Shown: positions 1-7,711 of the stretch, piece after piece | Numbering within the stretch: position 1 is the first letter of the stretch | Layout: each line of letters opens with the position of its first letter | Translations under genes and position numbers: made by a program | Notes under the pieces: generated by a model | Databases searched by the model: none | The model's input: the letters and a program-made list of their open reading frames with translations, nothing else | What the model was told of the DNA's origin: nothing | Origin: Plantactinospora sp. BC1 | GTDB taxonomy: Bacteria; Actinomycetota; Actinomycetes; Mycobacteriales; Micromonosporaceae | Reading direction: 5' to 3' | Assembly: GCF_003030345.1 (NCBI RefSeq) | Contig: NZ_CP028158.1 | Coordinates: 620,001-684,000 of the forward strand | DNA length: 64,000 bases

Positions 1-807
1 CGGGTACTGCCGGCGGCCGACCGGCGCATCGTCGAGGCGTTCGCCGCGCAGGCCGCCGTGGCGCTGCGGCAGGAGCGGCTGGCCGAGGAGGCGGCGGCGG
101 CCAAACCGATCGCCGAGGCGGACCGGCTGCGTACCGCACTGCTGGCGGCGGTCAGCCACGACCTGCGTACCCCGCTCGCCTCGGCGAAGGCGGCGGTGAC
201 CAGCCTGCGCAGCGCCGACGTCGAGTTCGACGACACCGACCGGGACGAGTTGCTGGCCACCGCCGAGGAGTCGCTGGACCTGCTGACCCGGCTGGTGGCG
301 AACCTGCTGGACATGAGCCGGCTCCAGGCCGGGGCGTTGGGGCTGCGGCCGGCGGTGCTCGGGTTGGAGGACGTGGTGCCGTCGGCCCTGGACGAGCTGG
401 GCGAGCCGGCCCGCCGGGTCCGGGTCAGCCTCCCCGCGCACCTGCCGGCGGTCCGCTCCGACCCCGGCCTGCTGGAACGGGTACTCGTCAACCTGGTCGC
501 CAACGCGCTGCGGTTCAGCCCGGCGGACCGGCCACCGGCGGTCACCGCCAGCGAGCACGGCGGCTTCGTCGAGCTGCGGGTGGTCGACCAGGGCCCGGGA
601 CTGCCGCGCGAGCAGTGGGAGCGGGCCTTCCTGCCGTTCCAGCGGCAGGGCGACCGGGGCAACCACGCCGGGATCGGGCTCGGACTGGCGCTGTCCCGGG
701 GCCTGGCCGAGGCGATGGGTGGCAGCCTGGAGCCGGAGGAGACCCCGGGCGGCGGGCTGACCATGGTGCTGCGGCTGCCGGTGGCGGACGAGGAGGGGGC
801 CGGGTGA
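1..807 (+). CDS. kdpD: KdpD sensor histidine kinase, C-terminal part
   Basis: The gene enters from the left edge, so only about 268 C-terminal residues are visible. They hold a complete transmitter: the H-box SHDLRTPL with the phospho-accepting histidine codon at 157-159, then a dimerisation helix, the N-box (NLVANALRFSP) and the G-boxes (GPGLP, GIGLGLALS). The arrangement and the KdpE-like partner that follows fit KdpD, the membrane kinase sensing potassium or turgor and controlling the KdpFABC pump. The Kdp-specific N-terminal UspA and membrane domains lie outside the window, so the name rests on the pair. Its TGA overlaps the start of the next gene by four bases (GTGA), which implies translational coupling. 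Confidence 0.85.
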   Translation, partial: RVLPAADRRIVEAFAAQAAVALRQERLAEEAAAAKPIAEADRLRTALLAAVSHDLRTPLASAKAAVTSLRSADVEFDDTDRDELLATAEESLDLLTRLVANLLDMSRLQAGALGLRPAVLGLEDVVPSALDELGEPARRVRVSLPAHLPAVRSDPGLLERVLVNLVANALRFSPADRPPAVTASEHGGFVELRVVDQGPGLPREQWERAFLPFQRQGDRGNHAGIGLGLALSRGLAEAMGGSLEPEETPGGGLTMVLRLPVADEEGAG

Positions 808-1484
808 CCCGGGTACTGGTGGTGGACGACGAGCCGCAGATCCTCCGCGCGCTGCGGATCAACCTGAAGGCCCGGCGGTACGACGTCGAGGTCGCCGGGG
901 ACGGCGCCACCGCGCTGCGGCTGGCGGCCAGCCACCGCCCCGACATCGTGGTGCTCGACCTCGGCCTGCCGGACATGGACGGGGTGCAGGTGATCCGGGG
1001 GCTGCGCGGCTGGACCAACGTGCCGATCATCGTGCTGTCGGGCCGGGCCGGCAGCCAGGACAAGGTGGCGGCGCTGGACGCCGGGGCGGACGACTACGTC
1101 ACCAAGCCGTTCGGGGTGGACGAGTTGCTGGCCCGGGTCCGCGCGGTGACCCGGCGGGCCGCCGGGGCGGGCGAGGAGGTGCCGGCGGTGGAGGTCGGCC
1201 GGCACACGGTGGACCTCGGCGCGCACGCGGTACGCGGTGCCGACGGGGCCGAGGTGCGGCTCACCCCGACCGAGTGGCACCTGCTGGAGATCCTGGTACG
1301 CAACCCGGGCCGGCTGGTCAGCCAGCGTCAACTGCTGCACGACGTGTGGGGTCCGCAGTATCAGTCGGAGACGAACTACCTGCGGCAGTACATGGCGCAG
1401 TTGCGCCGGAAGCTGGAGGACGACCCGTCCCGCCCCCGCCACCTGCTCACCGAGCCGGGAATGGGCTACCGCTTCCAGCCGTGA
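804..1484 (+). CDS. kdpE: KdpE-type response regulator (OmpR family)
   Basis: A 226-residue two-domain regulator. The N-terminal receiver has the acidic pair at residues 8-9, phospho-acceptor Asp near residue 52 (VVLDLGLPD) and the conserved Lys in VTKPF. The C-terminal winged helix (about 130-226) ends with the typical GMGYRF segment. The GTG start at 804 overlaps the kinase stop, so the two are co-translated. It should receive phosphate from the upstream kinase and activate kdpFABC, which is not in this window. An upstream in-frame extension exists to 615 but lies inside the kinase gene and has no domain, so it is rejected. Confidence 0.88.
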   Translation: MTRVLVVDDEPQILRALRINLKARRYDVEVAGDGATALRLAASHRPDIVVLDLGLPDMDGVQVIRGLRGWTNVPIIVLSGRAGSQDKVAALDAGADDYVTKPFGVDELLARVRAVTRRAAGAGEEVPAVEVGRHTVDLGAHAVRGADGAEVRLTPTEWHLLEILVRNPGRLVSQRQLLHDVWGPQYQSETNYLRQYMAQLRRKLEDDPSRPRHLLTEPGMGYRFQP

Positions 1485-1520
1485 CCGATCGCGGCTGCTG
1501 GCCTGACATCCGCTCCCCGT

Positions 1521-2432
1521 TCACCTGGACACCAGAGGCGTTGAACCGCGCGGGTGACGCTCCCGGTGTCCGGGTGAGGGTCTCGCCGCCCGCACCACCA
1601 TGGCCAGCCCGACCAGTACGACGACACCCGCCACGATCTCCGCCCAGGTGATCGGCTCGCCGAGCAGCAGGGCGGCGGCGGCCAGCCCGAAGATCGGCAC
1701 CAGCAGGCTGAACGGGGCGACCCGGGCCACCGAGTACGTCCCGATGAGCCGGTTCCAGATGCCCCAGCCGACCAGCGTGGAGAGGTACCCGACGTAGCCG
1801 ACCGCCAGCACCGCGCTCCAGGACATCCCGGTGATCGCGTCGAAGACCACCCGTGGCCCGTCGACCACCCCGGCCAGGCCGAGCAGCGGCAGCGGCGGTA
1901 CCAGGCTGGACCAGACCAGCAGCGACAGCGGTCGGGTCTCGCCGCTGGCCCGGACCACCACGTTCGCCAGCGCCCAACTGCCGGCGGCGGCGAGGGTGAG
2001 CGCGAAGCCGATCGCGGTGGCGTGCCCGCCCGCGCCGACGGCGAGCAGGGCGATCCCGGCCGAGCCGGTGAGCACCCCGGCGAGCTGGGTGCCGCTCGGG
2101 CGCTCGCCGAGGAAGGCGGTGGCCAGCATCACCGAGACCAGCGCCTGGGTCTGCAACACCAGCGAGGCGAGCCCGGGCGGCATCCCGGCGTCGATGGCGA
2201 CGAAGAGGAGGCCGAACTTGAAGACGCCGAGAATGATCCCGTACCCGAGCACGTACCGCAGCCGCGCGGTCGGCCGGGGGACCAGGAAGACCAGCGGGAG
2301 CGCGGCGGCGACGAACCGCAGCGCGGTCAGCACCAGCGGCGGCAGGTCGCGCAGGCCCACCTCGATGACCACGAAGTTGACCCCCCAGAGGGCGGCGACC
2401 AGGACCGCCTGCATGCGGTGCGGAAATCTCAT
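1521..2432 (-). CDS. EamA/DMT family transporter
   Basis: About 303 residues with ten hydrophobic segments in two EamA repeats, the drug/metabolite transporter architecture. The N-terminus (FPHRMQAVLVAALWGVNFVVIEVGL) is characteristic of this family of small-molecule exporters in the cytoplasmic membrane. The substrate cannot be told. I chose the ATG at 2432; an in-frame ATG at 2456 would add eight residues. The gene is divergent from a LysR-type regulator with 72 bases between the starts, the usual arrangement for a LysR-controlled exporter, so amino acid or metabolite efflux under that regulator is a fair inference. It converges on kdpE with a 36-base gap. Confidence 0.85.
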   Translation of the reverse strand: MRFPHRMQAVLVAALWGVNFVVIEVGLRDLPPLVLTALRFVAAALPLVFLVPRPTARLRYVLGYGIILGVFKFGLLFVAIDAGMPPGLASLVLQTQALVSVMLATAFLGERPSGTQLAGVLTGSAGIALLAVGAGGHATAIGFALTLAAAGSWALANVVVRASGETRPLSLLVWSSLVPPLPLLGLAGVVDGPRVVFDAITGMSWSAVLAVGYVGYLSTLVGWGIWNRLIGTYSVARVAPFSLLVPIFGLAAAALLLGEPITWAEIVAGVVVLVGLAMVVRAARPSPGHRERHPRGSTPLVSR

Positions 2433-2469
2433 GCCGCTCACGCTGCCGGCCGGCATGCTTAAGGTCCAG

Positions 2470-2498
2470 TTCAAGATTCTTAACCGGCGCTGTAGCGT
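2470..2498 (+). promoter_or_regulatory. Promoter of the LysR gene, leaderless transcript likely
   Basis: TTCAAG at 2470-2475 and TAGCGT at 2493-2498 are separated by 17 bases. The -10 element ends seven bases before the ATG at 2505, so transcription would begin at or next to the start codon, and no ribosome binding site is present. Two CTTAA blocks (2458-2462 and 2479-2483) lie in the same divergent interval and may be part of the regulator's binding site. Confidence 0.45.
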
Positions 2499-2504
2499 GG
2501 CTAC

Positions 2505-3410
2505 ATGGATCTGGACGTCCGGCGCCTGCGGGTGCTGCACGAGGTGGCGCTGCGCGGCGGGGTGACCGCTGCCGCCACCGCCCTGCACGTCACCCCGTCG
2601 GCGGTCTCCCAGCAGCTCGCCCAGCTCGCCCGCGAGGCCGGCTATCCGCTGGTCGAACGCTCCGGCCGGGGCGTGGTGCTCACCTCCGCCGGGCAGGTGC
2701 TGGCCGGGCACGCCGAACGGATCCTCGGCGCCGTCGAGCAGGCGGTCACCGGGCTCGCCGTCGCGCACCAGCGGGTCGCCGGGACCGTCCGGGTCGGCTC
2801 CTTCCCGTCCGCCGCCGGTGCCCTGGTCGCCCCGGCCGCCGCCCGGGCGATGGCCGCACACCCCGATCTCGACGTACGGGTGAGCGAGGCGGAGGACGAG
2901 CAGAGCCGGCTGGACCTGCGCTCCGCCGTACTCGACATCGCGGTCCTCCAGGAGTACGACCACGTGCCCGGGATCGCCACCGCCGAGCTGGACCGGCACC
3001 CGATCGCCACCGACCCGATGCACCTGATCACCCCGGCCGGCTGGGGTCGGCGCACCGGACTCCTCGCCGACCTCGCCGACGTGCCCTGGGTGGCCAGCGC
3101 CGCGCACACCCCGTGCGGCAGGTCCACCCTGCACGCCTGCCACCTGGCCGGCTTCGAGCCCGACATCCGGCACCGGGCGATCGACTTCGCGCTCACCCTC
3201 GACCTGGTGGCGGCCGGGCTCGGTGCCGCGCTGGTGCCGGGGATGGCGCTGCGCAACGTACCGGCCGGGGTGCACGTCGAACCGCTGCTCCGGCCGCTCA
3301 CCGGTCGGCGGATCTTCGCGGTGACGCGGCCGAGCGGCGACGGGCCGGTCCATCCGGCGATCGCCGCCGTCCTCGACGCGCTGGCCCAGGCACGCCGACC
3401 GGCACCCTGA
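2505..3410 (+). CDS. LysR family transcriptional regulator
   Basis: A 301-residue protein of standard LysR length. Residues 1-60 form the winged helix (VRRLRVLHEVALRGGVTAAATALHVTPSAVSQQL), followed by the linker helix and a periplasmic-binding-protein-like effector domain from about residue 90. It is transcribed away from the EamA exporter and probably controls it in response to a small ligand. The effector is unknown. The ATG at 2505 is the only sensible start, because the helix-turn-helix begins immediately. Confidence 0.88.
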   Translation: MDLDVRRLRVLHEVALRGGVTAAATALHVTPSAVSQQLAQLAREAGYPLVERSGRGVVLTSAGQVLAGHAERILGAVEQAVTGLAVAHQRVAGTVRVGSFPSAAGALVAPAAARAMAAHPDLDVRVSEAEDEQSRLDLRSAVLDIAVLQEYDHVPGIATAELDRHPIATDPMHLITPAGWGRRTGLLADLADVPWVASAAHTPCGRSTLHACHLAGFEPDIRHRAIDFALTLDLVAAGLGAALVPGMALRNVPAGVHVEPLLRPLTGRRIFAVTRPSGDGPVHPAIAAVLDALAQARRPAP

Positions 3411-3441
3411 CCGCTCCGGCGCCCGCCAGCGGCACCGCGGG

Positions 3442-4596
3442 CTATCGCCGTCCGAGGAAGCGCTGGCCGGCGGCTTCGATCCGCTCGATCTCGGTACGGA
3501 AGAAGCCGGCGATCTCGGCGCACCGGTCGAGGTCGCTCGGGCCGCCCTCCCGGCGGGGCAGGTCCGGATAGGGACTGCCGACGACGAAGATGTTCTCGTC
3601 GTTGTACTGGTTGGCCGGCGCCGTGTAGTTGAACGAACCGGCGACCACCACCGCCTCGTCGATCACCATCAGCTTGTGGTGCAGCTTGCCGAAGGCCGGT
3701 GACCGGACCGGGGCGTAGAGCGCGATGTTGGCCCGGTCGAGGTCGTGGGTGGCGGCCCACTTCTGCACGCCCTGCCCGGGGTCCACCGCCCCGGTCACGG
3801 TCCGCCCGGCCGCGGCCAGCGCGATCATCGCGTCGTCGATCCCGGACGAGCCGGAGAAGGTGAAGATGGCGAAGTCGACCCGCTCGGTCGCCTTCAGCAT
3901 CTGCTTCATGATCTCCAGTTCCGGGGTGTGGTCCGGCGCGAACAGCACCTTCACCGGCACCCCGCCGACGTGGTACGCGTTCGGCACCCGCCCGTGCTCG
4001 CCGCGCCCGAACCGTCCCTGCCGGAGCCGGGCGAACTCGTCGGCGTACTCCCGGCAGATCCGGGCGTCGTGGAAGAGTACGACGTGGTTGAGGTTGCGGT
4101 GGCAGTCGGTACCGGTGAAGTTCGCCGAGCCGGAGAGCACCGCCGCCCGCCCGCCGGCCCGCTGCCGGTAGTCCCGGACCGCGAACTTCTGGTGGAAGAT
4201 CGCCGGGTTGTAGTCGGCCTTGACGTCCACGTCGCAGCGGAGCAGCGCGGCCACGATCCGCCGGTTCGGCTCCAGGCTGCGGCTGCCGGGCTCCGGCTCC
4301 CACTGGGCCCGGCGCCGGGCGTCCGCCTCGGGCTCGCCGGGCCGGGTGGTGACCCGGGGCAGTTTCGCCGTCCGCAGGTAGTCCTGTTCCAGCACCATCC
4401 GGACGCTGACGCCCCGGAACCGGGCGTCGAGGATCGCCTGGGCGATCGGCTCCGAGTCGAGTTCCTGTACGGCGATGTCGAGACTCTCCCGGGCACCGGC
4501 GATGAAGTCGACCACCACCGCCTCGAGGTCGTCGGTGGCGCCGAGTTCCCGAGGCCCGACGTACGCCTCGATTTTCCTGCCGGCGAAGGTCGCCAT
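3442..4596 (-). CDS. Phospholipase D-like domain protein
   Basis: A 384-residue protein with two PLD/HKD motifs, HQKFAVRD near residue 145 and HHKLMVIDE near residue 315, each followed by a Gly-Ser-x-Asn-(F/Y)-T segment (SGSANFTG and AGSFNYTA). Paired motifs of this kind build one active site that hydrolyses or transfers phosphodiesters. There is no signal peptide, so it is probably cytoplasmic. Relatives include cardiolipin synthases, nucleases and uncharacterised PLD proteins; the lack of membrane segments argues against cardiolipin synthase. It is a single-gene unit, converging with the LysR gene and divergent from the AraC gene. Confidence 0.82.
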   Translation of the reverse strand: MATFAGRKIEAYVGPRELGATDDLEAVVVDFIAGARESLDIAVQELDSEPIAQAILDARFRGVSVRMVLEQDYLRTAKLPRVTTRPGEPEADARRRAQWEPEPGSRSLEPNRRIVAALLRCDVDVKADYNPAIFHQKFAVRDYRQRAGGRAAVLSGSANFTGTDCHRNLNHVVLFHDARICREYADEFARLRQGRFGRGEHGRVPNAYHVGGVPVKVLFAPDHTPELEIMKQMLKATERVDFAIFTFSGSSGIDDAMIALAAAGRTVTGAVDPGQGVQKWAATHDLDRANIALYAPVRSPAFGKLHHKLMVIDEAVVVAGSFNYTAPANQYNDENIFVVGSPYPDLPRREGGPSDLDRCAEIAGFFRTEIERIEAAGQRFLGRR

Positions 4597-4699
4597 GCGG
4601 CACAGGCTCGCACCCGGCGGGCCGCCCCGGTGTCGCCTTGGCTACAAACCCGGCCCCGCCGGGGGCAGCCGTAGCCGTTCGGGTGGCAGGCTGAGGGCC

Positions 4700-5392
4700 G
4701 TGTATCGGGAGCGGACGTCCGGGCTGGCCGGTGCCGTCGTCTGGACGGTCACCCGGACCGCCGACGCCGGCCCGGGGCGGGTGCTGCCGGACGGCTGCAT
4801 GGACCTGATCTGGTCGAGCCGGAGCGGTCTGCTGGTGGCCGGCCCGGACACGGTCGCCCAGGTCGTCGCCAGGTCGGCCGGTGACCGGTACGTGGGCCTG
4901 CGCTTCCCGCCCGGCACCGGCCCGGCGGTCTTCGGGCTGCCGGCACACGCGCTGCGCGACCAGCGGGTCCCGCTCGGCGCGCTCTGGCCGGGGCCGGAGG
5001 TGGCCGAGTTGACCGAGCGGGTGGCCTCGCACGACCGGCCCGGCCGGGTGCTGGAGTCGATCGCCGCAGCCCGGCTCGCCGCCGACGGCGGCCCGGATCC
5101 GCTCGCCGCGCCGCTGGCCGCCGGGCTCGCCGCCGGCCGCGAGGTCGCCGACGCGGCGGACGCGCTCGGGCTCGGGACCCGGCAACTGCACCGGCGCAGC
5201 CTGGCGCTCTTCGGGTACGGCCCCAAGACGCTGGCCCGGATCCTGCGGCTGCGCCGCGCGCTGGCCCTGGCCCGGGCCGGTACGCCGGCCGCCGAGGTCG
5301 CCGCCCGGACCGGGTACGCCGACCAGGCGCACCTGTCCCGCGAGGTGAGGAGCCTGGCCGGCGTACCGCTGCGGCAGCTCGTCGGTGCCTAG
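4700..5392 (+). CDS. AraC family transcriptional regulator
   Basis: About 230 residues from the GTG at 4700. The N-terminal half carries the LPDGCMDLIW signature found in DUF6597-type AraC proteins; the C-terminal 100 residues hold the two AraC helix-turn-helices, ending GYADQAHLSREVRSLAGV. Longer upstream translations to 4475 run into the divergent PLD gene and have no domain, so they are rejected. The stop codon overlaps the stop of the convergent VOC gene by two bases. The target is unknown. Confidence 0.8.
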   Translation: MYRERTSGLAGAVVWTVTRTADAGPGRVLPDGCMDLIWSSRSGLLVAGPDTVAQVVARSAGDRYVGLRFPPGTGPAVFGLPAHALRDQRVPLGALWPGPEVAELTERVASHDRPGRVLESIAAARLAADGGPDPLAAPLAAGLAAGREVADAADALGLGTRQLHRRSLALFGYGPKTLARILRLRRALALARAGTPAAEVAARTGYADQAHLSREVRSLAGVPLRQLVGA

Positions 5393-5790
5393 CCGGCCGC
5401 CGGGGCGAGCGGGGCGTACAGGTCGACGCCGTTGCCGTCCGGGTCGCGCAGCACCGCGTACCGCTGTCCCCACGGCGCGTCCCACGGCTTGAGATGGCCC
5501 TCGTGGCCGGCGGCGGTCATCTCGGCGTAGACGCTGTCCACCTCGGCCGGGTCGGCGCACCGGAAGGCGAGGCTGATCTGCGACCCGCCCGGCGGGGACC
5601 AGTCCGGCTCCAGCGAGCGGACCATCTCGACGGTGTCCCACATCAGGCGCACCCCGCCAGGCAGGGCGTACTCCGCGTGCGGCTGCGTGTCGGCGCTGGC
5701 CGGGACGTCCAGTCCCAGCTTCCGGTAGAAGGTGAGAGATCGGGCCATGTCGGCCACGACCAGGCCGAATGCGTCTAGTCTCGGTGTCAT
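5389..5790 (-). CDS. VOC family (glyoxalase/bleomycin resistance fold) protein
   Basis: 133 residues from ATG 5790, a single-module vicinal oxygen chelate protein: the start LDAFGLVVADMARSLTFYRKLGLDV and the end VLRDPDGNGVDLYAPL are diagnostic of the fold. Such proteins act as metal-dependent dioxygenases, isomerases or antibiotic-sequestering proteins, and sequence alone does not decide which. An in-frame start at 5907 would add 39 low-complexity residues and is less likely. It converges on the AraC gene, sharing bases 5390-5391 with that gene's stop codon. Confidence 0.82.
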   Translation of the reverse strand: MTPRLDAFGLVVADMARSLTFYRKLGLDVPASADTQPHAEYALPGGVRLMWDTVEMVRSLEPDWSPPGGSQISLAFRCADPAEVDSVYAEMTAAGHEGHLKPWDAPWGQRYAVLRDPDGNGVDLYAPLAPAAG

Positions 5791-6057
5791 TCGGCCAGCG
5801 TAGGAACCGGTCACGTCCGCGTCTTGAACGAATCGGACCTGCCGGACCGGCGTTCCGGGTGCCGATGCGGTCGAGGGATCATCGGCGTACGGTGTGTTTA
5901 ACGGCATCCGACGTCCTGCTTTCCGCCACCTGACCGGTGGGTTGCGGATGGTCGGCCGCGTTGTCGTGCGCGCGGGTCAGGTCGTCGGCGACAGGCGACC
6001 GGACACGGCGCTCTTTTTTCGGGTACGGGGGTAGACAGAAAGGGAGGTGGCCGGGCG

Positions 6058-6225
6058 ATGGACCCTCTGGCCTACCTGGATGCGGGATCGGGCAGCCTCA
6101 TCGTGCAGGCCGTGGTCGGCGGCGTCGCCGGGGTCGCGGTGGCGGGCAAGCTCTACTGGCGCAGGCTGACCAGCCGGTTCCGCAAGCAGCCCGCGCAACC
6201 CTCGCAGACCTCGAAGCAGGACTGA
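6058..6225 (+). CDS. Small YLDAGSGS membrane protein
   Basis: A 55-residue protein too short for most gene lists. A strong ribosome binding site (AAAGGGAGG) sits nine bases upstream of the ATG. The N-terminus MDPLAYLDAGSGSLIVQAVVG leads into one hydrophobic Gly/Ala/Val helix of about 20 residues, then a basic patch (KLYWRRLTSRFRK) and a polar tail, so it is a single-span protein with a cytoplasmic C-terminus by the positive-inside rule. I recall the Y-L-D-x-G-S-G-S motif from small proteins in other bacteria, where it also lies near sulfatase-type enzymes. The next gene starts 16 bases downstream, so it opens a three-gene operon. Confidence 0.75.
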   Translation: MDPLAYLDAGSGSLIVQAVVGGVAGVAVAGKLYWRRLTSRFRKQPAQPSQTSKQD

Positions 6226-6241
6226 GGGCGGTCCACACCCG

Positions 6242-7711
6242 ATGGTCGTACCACCTCCCGTCCCGGCAACGTCCACCACCACCTCCGACTCCGTTCCCCG
6301 AGCCGATCCCGGCTCCTTCCGCGACCCGGCGAACCGGGTCCTGCACGCCGACGGCCAGGTCTTCCGGGGACTCGGCCCGCAGGGCGCCGAGGACTGGCGG
6401 GCACTGGCCGGGGCGGAGTTCTTCGGCCGGCTGCTCGCCGACGGCAAGGTCTGCGGCACCGAGACCGCCGACCCGGCGACGCTGCCGGCGAGCCTGACCG
6501 GGCAGTGGGCGACCGTGCTCCGGCACGAGCGCATCCCGTTCGTGTCGTACCCGTACGAGTGGTCCTTCGCCATGCTGCGCGACGCCGCGCTGCTGCACCT
6601 GGAGATCCTCCGGACCGCCGTACCGGCCGGCTTCACCACGAAGGACGGTTCGGCGTACAACCTCCAGTGGCGGGGCGCCGAGCCGGTCTTCATCGACGTC
6701 GGCTCGTTCGAGCCGGCCCGCGACGGCGAGCCGTGGGCCGGCTACCGGCAGTTCTGTCAGACCCTGCTCTATCCGCTGCTGCTCCAGGCGCACCTGGGGC
6801 TGGACTTCCAGCCGTGGCTGCGGTCCCGGATCGACGGGATCGAGGCGGGGGAGCTGCGCAAGCTCTTCGGCGGCACCCGACGGTTCCGGGCCGGCGTGCT
6901 CAAGCACGTCCACCTGCACGACGCCATCCAGTCCCGGTACGCCGCCGCCAGCACCGGGACGGTCCGGGCCGAGTTGAAGGACGCCGGCTTCTCCCGGGAG
7001 CTGGTCCTGGCCACCCTGCGCGCGCTGGAGAAGCTGGTCGGCCGGCTCGACTGGCAGCCTCCGGCCAGCCACTGGTCCGGCTACCGGGAGACCTGCACCT
7101 ACTCCGACGCGGACCGGGAGGCCAAGGAGCGGTTCGTCACCGAGGCCCTGGCCGAGTCGAACCGGTCCCGGCTGGTGCTCGACCTCGGCGCCAACGACGG
7201 CAGGTACTCGCGGCTGGCCGCCGGGTACGCCGACTACGTGGTCGCGGTGGAGAGCGACCCGGCCGTGGTCGACCAGCTCTACCGCCGGCTGCGGGCCGAC
7301 GGCGAGCGTCGGGTGCTGCCGCTGGTGATGGATCTGGCCGACCCCTCCCCGGGCGGCGGCTGGCGCGGCGTGGAGCGCGGCTCGTTCGCCGAGCGGGCCG
7401 ACGCGGACGCGGTGCTCGCGCTGGCCGTGGTGCACCACCTCGCCATCGGCCGCAACGTCCCGCTGCCGGAGATCGTCGACTGGCTGGTCGGACTGCTTCC
7501 GACGGCCGGCGGCGGCCGGCTGGTGGTCGAGTTCGTGCACCCCGACGACCCGATGGCGGCCCGGCTGCTGGCCAACAAGCCGGCCGGGCTCTTCCCGGAC
7601 TACCACCGGGAGGAGTTCGAGCGGCTGCTCGGGCAGCGGTGCGACATCGTCCGCCGGCTGGAACTCCCGTCCGGCACCCGCACCCTCTATCTCGGGACAC
7701 CGCGTGGCTGA
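6242..7711 (+). CDS. Class I SAM methyltransferase with kinase-like N-terminal domain (NoeA-like)
   Basis: 489 residues in two parts. The C-terminal half (about 300-489) is a class I methyltransferase with motif I LDLGANDGRYS and a downstream VVAVESD acidic loop. The N-terminal 280 residues contain TTKDGSAYNLQWRG followed by PVFIDVGSFE, a D-x4-N then I-D-x-G spacing that recalls the catalytic and metal-binding loops of protein- or aminoglycoside-kinase folds; this is inference. The same layout occurs in NoeA-like nodulation methyltransferases. It is the second gene of an operon and overlaps the sulfatase gene by eight bases. The acceptor is probably a cell-envelope glycan or lipid but is unknown. 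Confidence 0.78.
   Translation: MVVPPPVPATSTTTSDSVPRADPGSFRDPANRVLHADGQVFRGLGPQGAEDWRALAGAEFFGRLLADGKVCGTETADPATLPASLTGQWATVLRHERIPFVSYPYEWSFAMLRDAALLHLEILRTAVPAGFTTKDGSAYNLQWRGAEPVFIDVGSFEPARDGEPWAGYRQFCQTLLYPLLLQAHLGLDFQPWLRSRIDGIEAGELRKLFGGTRRFRAGVLKHVHLHDAIQSRYAAASTGTVRAELKDAGFSRELVLATLRALEKLVGRLDWQPPASHWSGYRETCTYSDADREAKERFVTEALAESNRSRLVLDLGANDGRYSRLAAGYADYVVAVESDPAVVDQLYRRLRADGERRVLPLVMDLADPSPGGGWRGVERGSFAERADADAVLALAVVHHLAIGRNVPLPEIVDWLVGLLPTAGGGRLVVEFVHPDDPMAARLLANKPAGLFPDYHREEFERLLGQRCDIVRRLELPSGTRTLYLGTPRG

Noticed and set aside
2642-5641. Very long minus-strand open frame (999 codons) across the LysR, PLD and AraC genes
   Set aside because: It is a shadow of GC-rich codon structure: no domain, extreme Arg/Gly/Pro content, and real genes occupy the other frames.
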